The position numbers and the translations under genes were made by a program. A stretch of 64,000 nt of DNA from Microglena sp. YARC (taxonomy: Eukaryota > Chlorophyta > Chlorophyceae > Chlamydomonadales > Chlamydomonadaceae): assembly GCA_022414725.1 (NCBI GenBank), contig CM039465.1, forward strand, positions 40,252,131 to 40,316,130. The letters run 5' to 3'. A model generated the notes under the pieces. The model saw nothing but the letters and a program-made list of their open reading frames with translations, did not search any database and was not told the origin of the DNA. This document shows positions 24,290 to 30,080 of the stretch, in pieces (the stretch's first letter is position 1; the number at the start of each line of letters is the position of its first letter).

Positions 24290-25160
24290 AGCACACACAC
24301 ACACACACACACACACACGCGCACACACAACGCACACACACACATCGGCGCCACAGCACACGCGCACACACATCACACACATAACCCCTCCTATTCCCCC
24401 CCGTGCCCCACCCCCCACGCACGCACAGGCACACACAATTCACACATACCCCGCAAGGGTCTAGAGCTGCTCACACCTTGCCCTAGAGTCCCCACCGACC
24501 ACACACACACACACACCAAACCTACCAGCACACTCTACGTGTCGCCCAAGCCAACCACACACACACACACAAAACATACCCTCTAAGGTTTAGCTTGCTC
24601 ACACTTGCTCTCTAGAGTCCCTCACCAACACACACACACAATCAACACACAAACACACACACATACCCTACGTGTAGCCCAACTCCACCAACCACACACC
24701 ACACACACAAACACATACCCTTTAAGGTTTAAGGCTGGTCACACCTGCCCAGAGTGAATAAGGCAATGCGGCAACGCACTCATCCCTCCCAAGCCCACCC
24801 ACCAAACACACTCACAAACACACACAAAACCAACCCTGCCCCCCCCCCCCCACACACACACACACAACGCATCCACGCACACATACGGCCCCAAAGGTTT
24901 AGGGTCAGCAGCTTGCCTCTAAAAGTCAATGGGCATGCCCGACAGAACTCAATCTGCTGGGGCTCCACCTCCATCAGGTCCAGTGCCGAACCTTCCATGC
25001 AAGCAGCAGGCCGACTGCATCGGAGATCAAAAAAGGCCCCCAACCGATCGTCTGACGTCAACACATTCGAGTACTTTCATGTGCGCAGTAATCTTCAATG
25101 GAATACAAAGGAGTATCCCAGTAGGCGGGTGCATGGCTGGATTCATCCTAGGTGAACTGC
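1634..25160 (-). CDS. IP3R/ryanodine-receptor-family gene, multi-exon, incomplete (gene span)
   Basis: The gene is read right to left. IP3Rs are tetrameric Ca2+-release channels of internal membranes, gated by IP3. The placed exons line up in order with the region of animal IP3Rs between the first and central RIH domains, and with the RIH domain itself. Key matches are 'WLDFLESVVIVNG' + 'EPIKENQNMV' (start of the RYDR_ITPR/RIH domain), 'VFSQAYEFLRHFM', and 'SELRYHKGCVQLLANCCL'. Intron phases are consistent from 18558 down to 1634. Probable upstream pieces (MIR/RIH1) lie at 23.0-25.2 kb but are indel-broken. The six-helix pore is not seen and should lie left of the window. The choice of IP3R over RyR rests on the order of flanking segments. 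No start or stop codon can be assigned. Confidence 0.72.
1717..3960. repeat. Acceptor-side junction repeats of exon 1634-1716 (~85-90-bp unit)
   Basis: More than fifteen tandem units contain, on the minus strand, the acceptor GTGCAG, then GGAGTGAACTGCGCTACCAC, then AT-rich intron sequence. Units are regular at 1717-2300 and become divergent and interrupted (2400-3280) before resuming to 3960. Two poly-C tracts (2526-2559 and 2878-2904) and an AT-rich patch at 3110-3240 interrupt the array. Confidence 0.78.
4021..4570. repeat. Two tandem duplications (about 180 bp and 76 bp)
   Basis: A segment ending in the words GATCCCTACCAGAGACCCCC recurs at 4016, 4191 and 4346, with a shared TTGCATTTCTGGAGGT inside. 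Next, a unit containing CTGTCCCTGGAGGAGGCC occurs at 4435 and 4511. No exon recognised. Confidence 0.7.
4640..4900. repeat. Donor-side junction repeats of exon 4901-5068
   Basis: Two further copies of the exon end (CCTCACAGCGGTGTCA on plus, at ~4686 and ~4800), each with the TAATTAC donor complement and intron sequence. The period is about 110-115 bp. Confidence 0.72.
4901..5068 (-). CDS. IP3R-like gene, exon (RIH domain)
   Basis: 168 nt between acceptor ATGCAG|GTGAGCCC and donor CACCAAG|GTAATT. It encodes EPIKENQNMVLQLIAEDEDK followed by LLQLFNTTDGAAARRELML and a short tail. This is the classic start of the RYDR_ITPR (RIH) domain after the NGE motif, comparable to '[20 protein letters not shown]' in animal IP3Rs. 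The GGT codon for the NG glycine is split by the intron (G|GT). The exon itself begins with GTGAGC, a good donor-like sequence. Its donor side is repeated in the downstream intron. Confidence 0.78.
5069..5250. repeat. AT-rich TGTATAGTATGT minisatellite
   Basis: A ~40-bp unit (TTTGTATAGTATGTATA, ATGCACAG) in about four copies within the intron next to exon 4901-5068. Confidence 0.6.
5250..6235. repeat. Donor-side junction repeats of exon 6236-6479
   Basis: About twelve units carry the minus-strand exon end (TGGACTTCCT..GTGGTGATTGTGAATG, coding LDFLESVVIVNG) followed by GTGAGC and CCACC-rich intron. Several also include the upstream coding QYGERRR. The copy nearest exon 4901 (5378-5410) has a different intron start. 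Confidence 0.82.
6236..6479 (-). CDS. IP3R-like gene, exon (enters RIH domain)
   Basis: 244 nt in phase 0 from acceptor CCACAG|GGCATAGTC to donor GAATG|GTGAGC. The translation begins GIVNTANQAVLLPHLPLLLS and ends QYGERRRFQWLDFLES then VVIVNG. In animal IP3Rs the same order occurs: an 'NQALLHKHINLFL' helix, a linker, then '[13 protein letters not shown]'. The 3' half (QYGERRR..NGE) is repeated many times in the downstream intron, so the annotated end is the copy continuous with the unique 5' half. Confidence 0.75.
6525..6650. repeat. Degenerate GGTTTAGG-like stretch
   Basis: Imperfect repeats of GGGTTAGG / GGTTTAGG / TTTTAGG words on the plus strand. They resemble a decayed interstitial telomere-type repeat, but no perfect array is present. 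Confidence 0.35.
6652..6826 (-). mobile_element. tRNA-derived SINE, copy 1 (intronic)
   Basis: The minus strand has a tRNA-like head with a perfect A box (TGGTTCAATGG) and a weakened B box (GGTTTGAATT). The body is homologous to the SINE at 62345-62550: both share TTAG.GTT..GGTCGC.GT, ATGGTAGC, GTCCAG, TCCCCACC and CCCTTAA.ACC in the same order. No target-site duplication is evident, so this is probably the older copy. It lies in the intron between the exons at 6236-6479 and 7040-7157. Confidence 0.7.
6764..6811 (-). promoter_or_regulatory. Internal Pol III A/B boxes of SINE copy 1
   Basis: A box TGGTTCAATGG at 6811-6801 and a degenerate B box at 6774-6764 on the minus strand, with tRNA-like spacing. 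The B box has lost the usual TTCGA core. Confidence 0.5.
6896..6990. repeat. Extra copy of the exon 7040-7157 end, plus poly-C
   Basis: About 45 bp matching the exon end and donor (minus GGCCCACAG|GTATATCC), followed by TATA repeats and a 20-base C run at 6967-6986. Confidence 0.7.
7040..7157 (-). CDS. IP3R-like gene, exon (pre-RIH helix)
   Basis: 118 nt: one base plus 39 codons, ending in phase 0 at CCACAG|GTAAAT. The acceptor is GATGCAG|GAAGCC. The segment DPHRREVFSQAYEFLRHFM parallels 'TKMQEIMRLAHEFLQNFC' of animal IP3Rs, which directly precedes the NQALL helix there as here. Its phase fits both neighbours. A second copy of its last ~45 bp with a donor is present at 6896-6946. Confidence 0.72.
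7300..7788. repeat. Donor-side junction repeats of exon 7789-8061 with CA-rich spacers
   Basis: Copies of GTGCCACAAGGTGTGCGGGC and the related exon-end sequence occur at 7308-7355, 7495-7530 and 7530-7560, separated by a 31-base C run (7400-7430). A CCATCCTCATCCACACAACA unit follows in four copies at 7440-7790. Confidence 0.7.
7789..8061 (-). CDS. IP3R-like gene, exon
   Basis: 273 nt: one base, 90 codons, two bases. Acceptor ATCCAG|GACCGAG, donor TACGCAG|GTAGTG. The product starts TEKLIQSLLQHYQYVGSPNA and ends SDLRAHLVALKYLQLILR, an amphipathic helix as expected for the armadillo-like bridge of IP3Rs before the RIH domain. There are no stops over 90 codons. The first ~60 bp of the exon side are repeated six times in the upstream intron (8062-8470), and the last part is partly repeated at 7310-7350 and 7495-7560. 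Confidence 0.7.
8062..8480. repeat. Acceptor-side junction repeats of exon 7789-8061 (66-bp unit)
   Basis: Six units of 66 bp. Each contains the exon start (plus GACTGGATCAGCTTCTCGGT), the acceptor complement CCTGGATTG, and intron sequence TTCAAAATTGATCAGTTATT. On the minus strand each repeats the coding TEKLIQSQL-like start with its own AG. Confidence 0.85.
8660..8850. repeat. ~26-bp C-rich minisatellite
   Basis: Five or six copies of a unit like CACCCTTTCTGCACCCCTACGG, preceded by an inverted pair CATTGCATTTGCATTG / CAATGCACATGCAATG around 8595-8690. No gene. Confidence 0.6.
8901..9035 (-). CDS. IP3R-like gene, exon
   Basis: 135 nt from acceptor CTGCAG|GTATGAG to donor CGAAG|GTATGTG. It encodes YENPGLIAKLFEMIDRLLSQ then RKKLVISLRNTFVIEDTVLI. 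This matches the IP3R segment '[20 protein letters not shown]' in position and pattern (proline, helix, SQR, helix). Phase agrees with both neighbouring exons. The acceptor-side half is repeated about ten times in the upstream intron up to ~10090. Confidence 0.75.
9036..10090. repeat. Acceptor-side junction repeats of exon 8901-9035 (~95-130-bp unit)
   Basis: About ten units. Each has plus-strand GGTGGTCAATCATCTCAAGC, AGTTTAGCAATCAGTCCTGG and TTCTCATACCTGCA (complement of exon start plus acceptor), then ACATGAAGATGTTTTTT intron sequence. On the minus strand every unit encodes ENPGLIAKLF-M-DHLLS. Confidence 0.85.
10150..10337 (-). CDS. IP3R-like gene, exon
   Basis: 188 nt starting in phase 0 after CTGCAG and ending with two bases of a codon before GTGAGT. 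The product begins TTRDVAMAAIRAMREGNSSE and continues with a Ser/Phe-rich stretch (LFSFDPAGSGFDSSVMSRSF). This position corresponds to the poorly conserved linker after the 'LDYRISCLL' helix of animal IP3Rs, so assignment rests on phase and order rather than sequence identity. Confidence 0.62.
10590..10725. repeat. 26-bp minisatellite
   Basis: Five copies of CCTGAGATCAGACTATCAGG (+6), the first and last flanked by GTGCAGGCTGGCGCAGGTA. Confidence 0.8.
10730..11390. other. Intron without recognised element
   Basis: Mixed-composition DNA containing only short low-complexity runs (TTTTTATAGCTTT near 11320-11380). I see no exon or repeat family here. Confidence 0.3.
11395..12626. repeat. Donor-side junction repeats of exon 12627-12719 (~130-190-bp unit)
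   Basis: Six to seven divergent units each carry the complement of the exon end and donor (CTACCTTGAGCA), plus TTTGCTCTCCCGGCCAGCAA and CTCCCTCGGCCAGCAACGCT, with CCACC-rich intron and C runs (11443-11461, 11797-11813, 12494-12512). Confidence 0.8.
12627..12719 (-). CDS. IP3R-like gene, exon
   Basis: 93 nt, exactly 31 codons in phase 0. It lies between acceptor GTTGCAG|GTCGGG and donor CTCAAG|GTAGGG, and encodes VGKANKAQLHGAAEGVHSAL then LAGGAKTVVLK. Both flanking exons also end or start in phase 0, so it fits without a frame change. It does not clearly match animal receptors. Its donor-side half is duplicated about six times through 11400-12620, which makes the choice of the genuine copy an inference: this is the copy with its own acceptor. 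Confidence 0.55.
12780..16160. repeat. 56-bp minisatellite (about 47 copies) with duplicated flanks
   Basis: The core array (13290-15955) repeats GGGTGCATTATGGGTTGCAA, AGGGGTGCAAAAGGGGGGTC and AAAATGGTGTAGAAAA. Variants (CAAAACAAAGGTGTC, AACCGGTGC, GTGCAGGAAA) recur in blocks, suggesting larger duplications inside the array. Related single units lie on both sides (12857-12925 and 16050-16160) with CTGCGTGTGT.A.CACACAT.GCTAATTTG. The unit is not a multiple of three, so the long frames across it are not protein-coding. Confidence 0.93.
16266..16338 (-). CDS. IP3R-like gene, exon
   Basis: 73 nt: one base plus 24 codons, acceptor TACGCAG|TACC, donor AACGAG|GTGTGTG. It encodes TLVVMEAKTTMLRILDFAMD then MHNE. 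The pattern fits the IP3R helix '[20 protein letters not shown]' that precedes the variable linker. The upstream exon ends with two bases, giving a GGT glycine across the join. Confidence 0.7.
16385..16700. repeat. 60-bp minisatellite
   Basis: Five copies of GGCTTGGCCCCAATTACAAG, then CCCCAATTGTAAGTTCAGC and GGCAATGCCGGCCCCATTT. Confidence 0.88.
16985..18085. repeat. ~63-bp GCATG-rich minisatellite
   Basis: The first half repeats CATGTCCGCATGGTTGCTGT, TTGATCAGTTGCAAGG and TGCATGCTTGCATGCTTC. The second half uses a related unit with GATGAGTTAGTTGCATGCTT and GATCACTTGCATGC. Confidence 0.85.
18085..18361. other. Intron segment, partly repetitive
   Basis: Contains TTTTGGCTC.CGA.ACGTA repeated three times (18258-18350). 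No exon assigned. Confidence 0.35.
18362..18558 (-). CDS. IP3R-like gene, exon
   Basis: 197 nt from acceptor TGCCAG|GCCCTG to donor CAAGG|GTACTTG: 65 codons plus two bases. It encodes ALLMMFQLGMMPLSSAKTLP then VLKLVMELLISKLG, matching the IP3R helices '[20 protein letters not shown]' in hydrophobic pattern and position. It ends GIAMMVTRVVQ. Phases agree with neighbours on both sides. A plus-strand reading with an AAG|GTAAGT at 18580 was considered and rejected. Confidence 0.68.
18745..18860. repeat. GT-rich tract with a 41-base G run
   Basis: GGGGTGTGTGTGTGT repeats lead into an uninterrupted run of 41 G (18800-18840), then C and 12 more G. Confidence 0.95.
18960..20130. repeat. ~62-bp TG-rich minisatellite with partial copies of exon 20131-20203
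   Basis: About a dozen units of GTGTGTGTGGTTTGAGACAG and GTGTGGTTGGAGACAGATAT run from 19065 to 19800. Partial exon copies with donor complement (CGCACCTT.AGGACTTCACTG, ATGAAGCTGTTCCC) occur at 19812-19880 and 19978-20036, and a more distant one at 18965-19040. Confidence 0.8.
20131..20203 (-). CDS. IP3R-like gene, probable exon with an apparent internal stop
   Basis: 73 nt ending in phase 0 at CTCAAG|GTGCGAC, with an acceptor candidate AACAG|TCGAAG. It encodes RRAEAVLRGTMTTGGNSFIS, after which this copy has a TGA where partial copies at 19986-20036 and 19816-19880 read EVLK. One inserted and one missing base explain the stop, so a sequencing error or a decayed copy is possible. The motif fits the segment just before ALLMMFQ. 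A variant (VRMIVQILKGTMTTGGDSFI) lies at 18965-19035. Confidence 0.42.
20251..20435 (-). CDS. IP3R-like gene, candidate exon (Ser/Lys-rich linker)
   Basis: 185 nt between acceptor ATACAG|GTCCGTCC and donor GGCAG|GTATGG. No frame is both open and phase-compatible. One frame starts VRPAREDLLDPKVESSPSRS and then stops; a second is open and Ser/Lys/Gln-rich. A single-base error inside would reconcile them. It is placed here by its splice sites and position only. Confidence 0.3.
20560..21300 (-). repeat. Tandem copies of an IP3R exon end (~105-bp unit) plus a ~27-bp repeat
   Basis: At least four units carry minus-strand sequence encoding EDGEAGKELHWPPLIRIDE followed by a donor-like GAAG|GTACGTTAG. 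The copies are at about 20570-20640, 20925-21000, 21020-21110, 21130-21200 and 21225-21290. Between the first two, at 20655-20925, a ~27-bp unit (GTCAACCTAACGTACCTTCG-like) repeats with many indels. The most upstream copy, adjoining KIFPWTAAQ near 21290-21330, is the best candidate for the genuine exon but is frame-broken. Confidence 0.45.
21370..21830 (-). other. Possible degraded exon sequence of the IP3R-like gene
   Basis: Not a simple repeat, and moderately GC-rich like the exons. On the minus strand short protein-like pieces appear (for example MRHQLLLDSHASASYL near 21410-21480) but stops and frame changes interrupt them. I cannot place splice sites or align it to the receptor. Confidence 0.2.
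21835..22375. repeat. ~90-bp GGTGGG-rich minisatellite
   Basis: Six units contain a plus-strand CTCTGCC(CT)GTG..GTGGG run followed by GAGGACAAACAA.ACCCAAAC. There are many indels between units. Confidence 0.75.
22410..22830. repeat. ~45-bp minisatellite, degenerate
   Basis: Repeating words ACCTACAAGGAGGCACTACA and ACACCTGCATCAGG, in about nine degenerate copies. Confidence 0.7.
23035..23460 (-). CDS. IP3R-like gene, probable RIH1-region exon(s), frame-broken
   Basis: Minus-strand pieces QVDLIRKAMGIAGP and, one base shifted, PTFLNFLREPCCGTAEGLCQ follow each other. Together they resemble the IP3R segment '[20 protein letters not shown]' of the first RIH domain. Upstream in the same region other open frames (AVYKRQPGCWYRHQQNDHS) are less clear. 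The frame must change at about 23107-23115, consistent with a missing or extra base in the assembly. Exon limits were not set. Confidence 0.38.
   Translation of the reverse strand, partial: RGPAHRFVPLPLFLLEGESATASAIKTGDRCWADYATSFSSCCARTSETGAEVAIAETAPPASDQKPTLGGPVKAADTPGGRVQATTWLLVQTSTKRPLCRSGGPDSQGYGHRRPTFLNFLREPCCGTAEGLCQRTKTGLL
23530..23700 (-). CDS. IP3R-like gene, possible RIH1-region exon
   Basis: A minus-strand open stretch encodes SYTWNRKMLGEQGLKAVVRH then GIDKVRMTLNELI. The pattern (Asn-Arg/Lys rich, Gly, then a helix) is compatible with the IP3R segment '[20 protein letters not shown]' just before the piece at 23.1 kb. Similarity is weak and no acceptor or donor was fixed. Confidence 0.28.
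   Translation of the reverse strand, partial: SEQLNHGQLSSHASRSYTWNRKMLGEQGLKAVVRHGIDKVRMTLNELICLWSQAVA
24060..24195 (-). CDS. IP3R-like gene, possible MIR-domain exon, frame-broken
   Basis: Minus-strand text reads VRRFHVVTGKYFGG in one frame and IDVELTLVLDNTCETLWTER in the next. MIR domains of IP3Rs contain a similar 'FKHLATGHYLAAE' beta strand. Two frames are needed, as elsewhere in 20.5-26 kb. The assignment is tentative. Confidence 0.28.
24240..24900. repeat. CA-rich minisatellite with 31-base C run
   Basis: Poly-C at 24259-24289 followed by CACACA tracts. A ~110-bp unit holding AAGGTTTAG, TTGCTCACAC and TGCCCTAGAGTC repeats at ~24460, ~24590, ~24725 and ~24890. Confidence 0.75.
24905..25160 (-). 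CDS. IP3R-like gene, possible N-terminal (MIR/IP3-binding) exon, frame-broken
   Basis: The minus strand encodes DYCAHESTRMC, then in a second frame TSDDRLGAFFDLRCSRP and GSALDLMEVEPQQIEFC. The order 'H.KS..(Y)LT...' followed by an acidic strand is reminiscent of the N-terminal beta-trefoil of IP3Rs. An acceptor candidate (CACCTAG|GATGAA) lies near 25151. This would be the most upstream exon found. Confidence 0.25.
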
Positions 25161-25174
25161 AAACGGTGAACTGG

Positions 25175-26060
25175 AGTGGGTGGGGTGGGGAGATGGGGTG
25201 GGGGTGGGGTGGGGGTGGGGTGGGGGTGGGGTGGGGTGGGGTGGGGTGGGGTGGGGTGGAGGTGAGGTGGGGGGGTGGGGGGTCTTCTTCACACAGCATG
25301 GCACCCGTGTAGGATAAGTGTTTTTTTTTACACCAGCTCCCCCTCGCATACCGCCCCATCCACGACCGACCTCCACCCCTCACCCTACACAGCAAAGCTT
25401 CCACCCAGCCCCCAAAACATAACACCTGAAGTTGGTAGGAGAGGGTGCATGAGATAAGTTTCACCATACACCTTCCTACCCACCTCCACCTCTCACCTAC
25501 GACTAGACACCCAGCTTCCACCCCAGCTCCCCCACACACCTGAGTTGGGTAGCAGTGGGTGCCATAGGTCATTTCACTTAGCTACCTTCCACCAGGTCCC
25601 CCCCCGCCCATCCACACCACCTCGCAACCCTCACCCAACCACACATCCGAGCTTCCACCGCAGCTCCCCCACTCATGCCACACGCACCTCCCACCCCTCA
25701 CCACGGTTCACACGGCTAGCTCCACCTCAGCTCTCCCCCACTCATGCCACACCACCGTCCACCCCTCACCTACCGCACACACAGCTTCCCCCAGCTCCCC
25801 CCACCCTCCACACCACCTCCACCCTCACCACCACACAGCACAGCTTCCACCGCACTCCCACCATCCACCACACCGTCCACACTCACCGACCACCGCACAG
25901 CTTCCACTCAGCTCCGCCCACCCACCTGCAAAACGGGCGTAGCAGCTTCACACACCACACACAGTTCCGACCCAGCTCACCCCACCGCACCTGCAAACGG
26001 CATAAGCTGTCACGCACCACACACAGCTCCACAATTCTCCCAACACCCACCTGCATAACG
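25175..26060. repeat. GGGGT tract and ~95-bp CCACC-rich minisatellite
   Basis: GGGTGGGGT repeats at 25178-25280, then units holding CAGCTTCCACC, CAGCTCCCC and CACCT(G)..GTAGG at 25330-26060. Heavily indel-bearing. Confidence 0.65.
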
Positions 26061-26402
26061 GCGTAAGCTTCACAGGCTCAGGTTCTGAGAAGCTGACAGC
26101 TTCCACTGAAGTGTGGCGCACATCGAAACGTGCAAGTTAATTGAAGCAGCTAGGACAGTCACAGGCAGCCACCGGCTAATATGGAGCCCTCATGCCGTCC
26201 AGCCCTGCGCTCATGAAAGGTGACAGCCCTCTCATACAGCACCCGGCGCCATCAATCTTGGTTTTGTATCCGCTCTGGATGTGAAACAACTGCCGTGCTC
26301 CGTCACATAGCAAGCACCTATAAGCAAATTGGTGAAATGGAATGACTGGGGGAGGGGGGCTTAGTGTGGCTAGGGGGAGGGGGGAGTGGGAGGGGGGAGG
26401 GG
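26060..26402. other. Unassigned sequence next to the gap
   Basis: Exon-like composition at 26060-26330, but frames on both strands are interrupted. The last 60 bases are GGGGGAGG repeats running into the gap. Confidence 0.25.
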
Positions 26403-27402
26403 NNNNNNNNNNNNNNNNNNNNNNNNNNNNNNNNNNNNNNNNNNNNNNNNNNNNNNNNNNNNNNNNNNNNNNNNNNNNNNNNNNNNNNNNNNNNNNNNNN
26501 NNNNNNNNNNNNNNNNNNNNNNNNNNNNNNNNNNNNNNNNNNNNNNNNNNNNNNNNNNNNNNNNNNNNNNNNNNNNNNNNNNNNNNNNNNNNNNNNNNNN
26601 NNNNNNNNNNNNNNNNNNNNNNNNNNNNNNNNNNNNNNNNNNNNNNNNNNNNNNNNNNNNNNNNNNNNNNNNNNNNNNNNNNNNNNNNNNNNNNNNNNNN
26701 NNNNNNNNNNNNNNNNNNNNNNNNNNNNNNNNNNNNNNNNNNNNNNNNNNNNNNNNNNNNNNNNNNNNNNNNNNNNNNNNNNNNNNNNNNNNNNNNNNNN
26801 NNNNNNNNNNNNNNNNNNNNNNNNNNNNNNNNNNNNNNNNNNNNNNNNNNNNNNNNNNNNNNNNNNNNNNNNNNNNNNNNNNNNNNNNNNNNNNNNNNNN
26901 NNNNNNNNNNNNNNNNNNNNNNNNNNNNNNNNNNNNNNNNNNNNNNNNNNNNNNNNNNNNNNNNNNNNNNNNNNNNNNNNNNNNNNNNNNNNNNNNNNNN
27001 NNNNNNNNNNNNNNNNNNNNNNNNNNNNNNNNNNNNNNNNNNNNNNNNNNNNNNNNNNNNNNNNNNNNNNNNNNNNNNNNNNNNNNNNNNNNNNNNNNNN
27101 NNNNNNNNNNNNNNNNNNNNNNNNNNNNNNNNNNNNNNNNNNNNNNNNNNNNNNNNNNNNNNNNNNNNNNNNNNNNNNNNNNNNNNNNNNNNNNNNNNNN
27201 NNNNNNNNNNNNNNNNNNNNNNNNNNNNNNNNNNNNNNNNNNNNNNNNNNNNNNNNNNNNNNNNNNNNNNNNNNNNNNNNNNNNNNNNNNNNNNNNNNNN
27301 NNNNNNNNNNNNNNNNNNNNNNNNNNNNNNNNNNNNNNNNNNNNNNNNNNNNNNNNNNNNNNNNNNNNNNNNNNNNNNNNNNNNNNNNNNNNNNNNNNNN
27401 NN
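26403..27402. other. Assembly gap (1000 N)
   Basis: Exactly 1000 undetermined bases, a conventional placeholder length. The satellite begins at the next base. Order and distance across it are not proven. Confidence 0.99.
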
Positions 27403-28500
27403 ACCACACAGCCACACCTTCCCAACACTACGCCTCACCACACCACACCCACACCACACCCACACCACCACCACACACATCAACCACACTCACCGCACCA
27501 TACCACGCCTCAACCAACACCACAACACAACACAACACATACCACAAGCCTCACCACAACACAAAACCTCACCACAACACAACCACAACACAACACAACA
27601 CAAAACAAACACAAACACAACACAAAACACACCACACCACACTGCACCACACCACACCATATCCACGGACACAAAACGACACAAATCGACACAAAACAAC
27701 CGATGATACTCCACGCAACACCACACACACAAAACCACACCACACTACACCACACACCACACCACAACAACAACACAACACACACAACACAACACAACAC
27801 AACACACCTCACCACAACACCACACCTCACCACAACCACAACACACACAACCACAAACAACACAACACAAACACACTGCACCACACCACACCATACCACA
27901 ACACAAAACGACAACAAATCGACACAAAACAACACGGCATGATACGCACGCAACACCAACCAACCAAAACACACCACACCACCACACCACACCACACCAC
28001 AACCAACACCACACCCACACCACACCCACAACCACACCAACCCACAGCCTACACCTCGCCACAAACCACCCTCACCCACCACACCACACCACACACTCCA
28101 CCACCACAACACACCACACCACACCACACTACACCACCCCACACCACAACCACACCACACCACACCACACGCCTCCGCACCATACCACACCTCCCACACC
28201 ACACCACAACCACACCACACCACACCAAACACACACACCCACACCTTCACCTCACCTCGCCACACAACCACACCTCACTACCACCACACCACACCACACC
28301 ACACCACACTTCATCTCCACCACAACCACGCGTCACCTCACCAAACCTTACCACACCACAACCACACACACACCACACCACACCACACCACACCACACAC
28401 ACCATCACACCACACCACACTCACCACACTTCACCACACCACATCACACCACACATCACACAATCACACCACACCACACCACCACCACACCAACACCTAA
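27403..28500. repeat. ACACC satellite array 1
   Basis: C/A-strand pentamer satellite (ACCAC register) almost free of T and G. Conserved boxes (GACACAAAACGACACAAATC..ACACAAAACAAC..ATGATAC) lie at about 27665-27715 and 27900-27950. The array meets single-copy-like DNA at 28500. Confidence 0.95.
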
Positions 28501-28826
28501 TTTTAATTGTCCGCTTTCATGCCGCTCCTAAGAATGACCAATAGAGCAGTGCCTCACTAGCTCGGCGTGCCTTCTGCAGTTGCCGTTGCCAGTTATCCAC
28601 GTGCCCTTCCGCGCAGTACCGTCTGAGTACTGTCGCTTCTTTTACAGTGGCGTCTGTGCTAATTCCTTATTCTTAAAGAGCTTATCGCATATCTGTCCCT
28701 GTTCCATACTCCGAAATACAAAAATGGCTACCCCCTACCCCTAAGTTCTTGGCATACCTATCATACTTATTAGTGCAGATATCAAACTGCCACTACCTTA
28801 CCCTACAGCTTTTTGTAAAATGTTTT
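28500..28826. other. Non-repetitive sequence, nothing recognised
   Basis: Mixed-composition DNA between satellite array 1 and the copia-like relic. I see no gene or repeat here. Confidence 0.3.
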
Positions 28827-30016
28827 CACTTTAGCGGCCTCCGTGGACCAGGGTAGATACAAACCATCGTGTATTCCTTAATTGGGTATTGATGTTCGTT
28901 ATACGGACCCAAAATCCTATGTCGTTTGCCCGGAAACTCTTGGGTCCGTCCGAACATTATGAGGCGAGTTCGGGTCACCGCATCCCAATCCGACCCAGGT
29001 TTCGTATCCAAGTCACTTTTAAGCTACATTAATACATTATATTATATTAAATCATTAACATTACATATACATACAGTTAAATCTACTTGACCACGCGAGG
29101 TGTATAGACTCGTCTTTAACAAAAAGGAAAAAAGCACCCACAAAGGCAAAAAACCCCATTACTCAGGGTGTCCGAGACAAAACAAACCAAATCCCAACCA
29201 CCGTTTTGGTGCTAGTTTATTAAACCCCCTAGACAGACCCAATTCTCAACCATACCAAGTGCGATTAAGAAGCTAAAAACAAATGAAATTCACAAAAAAA
29301 AAAGGACAATAAAGTTACGGTAGCACTAAGCATTTCCAGGGCTTCCTGTCTTGCTCTTTCTACAGTAGAAATAGTCGCTAGTTCTCCAGAAATCTTTAGT
29401 GCCATTTCCATTCCATAAAGCTTCTGAATGTGGAATCGCAGAATTCCACATTATCATACGGTTAAGTCGTACTCATTGGACTTGCTATTAAATATCTGTA
29501 AACAGCTTCTGGTAGCGGAGCGATATAGCATTATAAAAAATTGTCGCACTCAAACATATGCATTTTCATCCTCAGGTTTTGAACCCACACATTGACATCC
29601 TCATGAACGAGGGATGTTCTCTATCCACCATCCTCATTCTCTTGTTCAGCCAATGTAACCCATTCAAAACTTGCTATAGACGAATCTGATCCTGCTTATG
29701 TAAGGCAATGTTAAGGAATCAACCCATTCTCATCATTGCTTTGGCTGCAAACCATCTGGTATCGGACGTTTAAAGCTAGTAGCTGAGTAGCTTTCAGGTG
29801 AGTGCATGCCCATGAAGTTTTCTGGAACAGTACAACTTCTTTCTCCTTAAACCTAAACCCAACTCCTGCCCCTTTAAAAAGAAATGAAGCACTTCCCTCC
29901 TTGTAAACTTTCCCTGTTAGCTTATTCGCCACAGAAATTAACTGAAACTTGAGTATACCCGAATGAAAAAATCTCCAATTTTTACCGAATTGAAAAAAAT
30001 CTCCAGATTTTACCAA
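28826..30016 (-). pseudogene. Ty1/copia-like retrotransposon relic
   Basis: Minus-strand fragments read in the right order for a copia-type polyprotein. At 29990-29740, ILKFQLISVANKLTG and FLFKGAGVGFRFKEKEVVLF resemble the pre-integrase segment ('..LLSV.KLT..GY.V.F..'). At 29000-28830, RLIMFGRTQEFPGKRHRILG resembles the conserved 'FLGYSE..K.YR' stretch downstream of the integrase core. Stops and frame changes interrupt everything between. An internal open piece (KLYGMEMALKISGELATIST) lies near 29330-29430. No LTRs were identified, and no reverse transcriptase is present. Confidence 0.45.
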
Positions 30017-30080
30017 GAAATAATTACAATTTTTTGATACCCGAATTGAAAAAAAATTACAAAAATACCCGAATGAAAAA
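30016..30080. repeat. Small tandem repeat
   Basis: ACCCGAATTGAAAAAAATTAC-type unit of ~30 bp in four copies, beginning inside the end of the relic at ~29958. Confidence 0.6.

Noticed and set aside
26176..28544. Very long frames crossing 26403-27402
   Set aside because: They exist only because the N gap was translated as unknown residues.
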